Shown in pieces: positions 4,176 through 5,270 of a stretch of DNA of 5,270 bases; positions within the stretch are counted from its first letter, which is position 1, and the number at the start of each line of letters is the position of its first letter. The notes below the pieces were generated by a model, which was not told the DNA's origin, did no database searches, and saw only the letters and a program-made list of their open reading frames with translations. The stretch comes from Hyphomicrobiaceae bacterium (GTDB lineage: Bacteria; Pseudomonadota; Alphaproteobacteria; Rhizobiales; Hyphomicrobiaceae), in assembly GCA_013214245.1 (NCBI GenBank), contig JABSQE010000069.1:1-5270 (forward strand), given 5' to 3'. A program made the position numbers and the translations under genes.

Positions 4176-5270
4176 TTGTCGCGGAACGAAACATTTTATG
4201 ACGTCATACGCAAACAGAAGATAACTCGACGAAGTTTTATTAAGTATTGCACCCTAACCGCTAGTGCATTGGGGCTGGGCCCTGGCTATGCATCTAAGAT
4301 TGCGCATGCCATGGAGACAAAACCCCGCATACCGGTAATCTGGTTGCACGGACTTGAATGTACCTGTTGTTCTGAAAGTTTTATACGTTCCGCACATCCA
4401 CTGGCTAAGGATGTAGTGCTCTCTATGATTTCACTTGATTATGACGATACCTTAATGGCTTCCGCTGGTCATGCTGCTGAGGCCGCAATGGCAGACACCA
4501 TACAAAAATACAAAGGTAATTATATACTCGCAGTTGAAGGCAATGTGCCGTTGAAAGACGAAGGGATGTTTTGCATAAGCGGTGGAAAACCCTTCATTGA
4601 GAAATTACGTCATGCTGCTAAAGATTCGAGAGCGGTAATTTCATGGGGTTCTTGCGCCTCCTACGGCTGCGTACAAGCAGCGGCACCTAATCCAACACAA
4701 GCCACGCCTGTACATGAAGTGATCAGAGATAAGCCTATCATTAAGGTTCCAGGCTGTCCTCCAATAGCGGAAGTTATGACTGGAGTGATTACGTATATAC
4801 TCACTTTTGACCGAATGCCCGAACTTGATCGCCAAGGGCGTCCAAAAATGTTTTACGGCCAACGAATTCACGATAAATGCTACCGTCGTCCACATTTTGA
4901 TGCAGGCCAGTTTGTCGAAGCTTGGGATGATGAGAACGCTAGAAAAGGTTATTGTCTTTATAAAGTCGGTTGTAAAGGGCCTACAACCTACAACGCCTGC
5001 TCTACTGTTCGTTGGAACGATGGCGTCAGTTTCCCGATACAATCTGGTCACGGCTGTATTGGCTGCTCAGAAGATGGGTTTTGGGATCAAGGTTCATTCT
5101 ACAATCGCGCAACTGATCTGACACAATTTGGGGTGGAATCCAGTGCTAATGAAATTGGTTTGGCCGCTGCAGGAGCTGTCGGTGGAGGCATAGCATTACA
5201 TATGGCCGCAACAGCTCTCAAAGCAGCAGGGGTAAAGGTAAAGCAGTCGAGAAAAACGGAAGCTGAGGAG
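4176..5270 (+). CDS. hyaA: Oxygen-tolerant membrane-bound [NiFe] hydrogenase small subunit (3' end cut by window edge)
   Basis: The small subunit carries three Fe-S clusters that move electrons from the Ni-Fe site in the large subunit to a membrane cytochrome b during periplasmic H2 oxidation. Translation starts at TTG. A twin-arginine signal (TRRSFIKYC, residues 17-25) ends at AHA, with predicted cleavage after residue 45, the same length as in E. coli HyaA. In mature numbering the proximal cysteines are 17, 19, 20, 115, 120 and 149; cysteines 19 and 120 are the extra pair that forms the [4Fe-3S] cluster of oxygen-tolerant group 1d enzymes. The distal cluster has His187 and Cys190, 215 and 221; the medial [3Fe-4S] cluster has Cys230, 249 and 252. 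A hydrophobic C-terminal anchor spans about residues 326-348, followed by a charged tail. No stop is reached in 365 codons; HyaA has 372, so little is missing. The large subunit gene is expected next. Names hupS or hoxK are used for the same family elsewhere. Confidence 0.96.
   Translation, partial: MSRNETFYDVIRKQKITRRSFIKYCTLTASALGLGPGYASKIAHAMETKPRIPVIWLHGLECTCCSESFIRSAHPLAKDVVLSMISLDYDDTLMASAGHAAEAAMADTIQKYKGNYILAVEGNVPLKDEGMFCISGGKPFIEKLRHAAKDSRAVISWGSCASYGCVQAAAPNPTQATPVHEVIRDKPIIKVPGCPPIAEVMTGVITYILTFDRMPELDRQGRPKMFYGQRIHDKCYRRPHFDAGQFVEAWDDENARKGYCLYKVGCKGPTTYNACSTVRWNDGVSFPIQSGHGCIGCSEDGFWDQGSFYNRATDLTQFGVESSANEIGLAAAGAVGGGIALHMAATALKAAGVKVKQSRKTEAEE

Noticed and set aside
4641..5051. 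Minus-strand ORF of 136 codons
   Set aside because: It lies wholly antisense to the well-supported hydrogenase gene.
4807..5121. Plus-strand ORF of 104 codons
   Set aside because: It is an out-of-frame shadow of the hydrogenase gene, whose cysteine motifs are in the other frame.

Overview
The window reads as bacterial, most likely gammaproteobacterial, DNA with low GC content. The pointers are an RtcA-type RNA cyclase, an E. coli HyaA-like hydrogenase small subunit with the same 45-residue signal-peptide length, and a tRNA-Gln that encodes its own CCA. The genus cannot be named from the sequence alone.

Left part (1-1180): the nearly complete 3' portion of rtcA (RNA 3'-phosphate cyclase, an RNA-repair enzyme) is followed by a compact unit. 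It has a good sigma70-like promoter (TTGACT-18-TAAAAT), about 80 nt of nested, extensively base-paired sequence, and a T-rich tail. I read this as a candidate small structured RNA, possibly of the Y-RNA type that accompanies Rtc/Ro systems in other bacteria. No Ro60/TROVE gene and no tRNA-like T-loop is visible, so that link is only a hypothesis.

Middle (1183-3285): three consecutive open segments lie in exactly the same reading frame and are separated only by single in-frame stops, TAA at 1612-1614 and TGA at 2905-2907. Read through, they make one protein of about 700 residues with an N-terminal conserved region, a helical middle and a C-terminal TerD-like stress domain. The TGA falls inside the TerD-like domain, where a tryptophan would fit. 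The simplest reading is one gene recently inactivated by two nonsense mutations. Readthrough or a re-initiated split protein is the alternative. Next to rtcA it looks like an accessory RNA-repair/stress module.

Right part (3286-5270): a tRNA-Gln(UUG) lies on the minus strand. It is followed by 724 nt of AT-rich DNA without genes but with several perfect inverted repeats, an extended -10 promoter and an operator-like palindrome. Then comes a membrane-bound, Tat-exported [NiFe] hydrogenase small subunit that starts at TTG behind a strong Shine-Dalgarno sequence and runs off the right edge. It carries all six proximal-cluster cysteines typical of oxygen-tolerant (group 1d, Hyd-1-like) uptake hydrogenases. 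The large subunit and cytochrome b would be expected just beyond the window.
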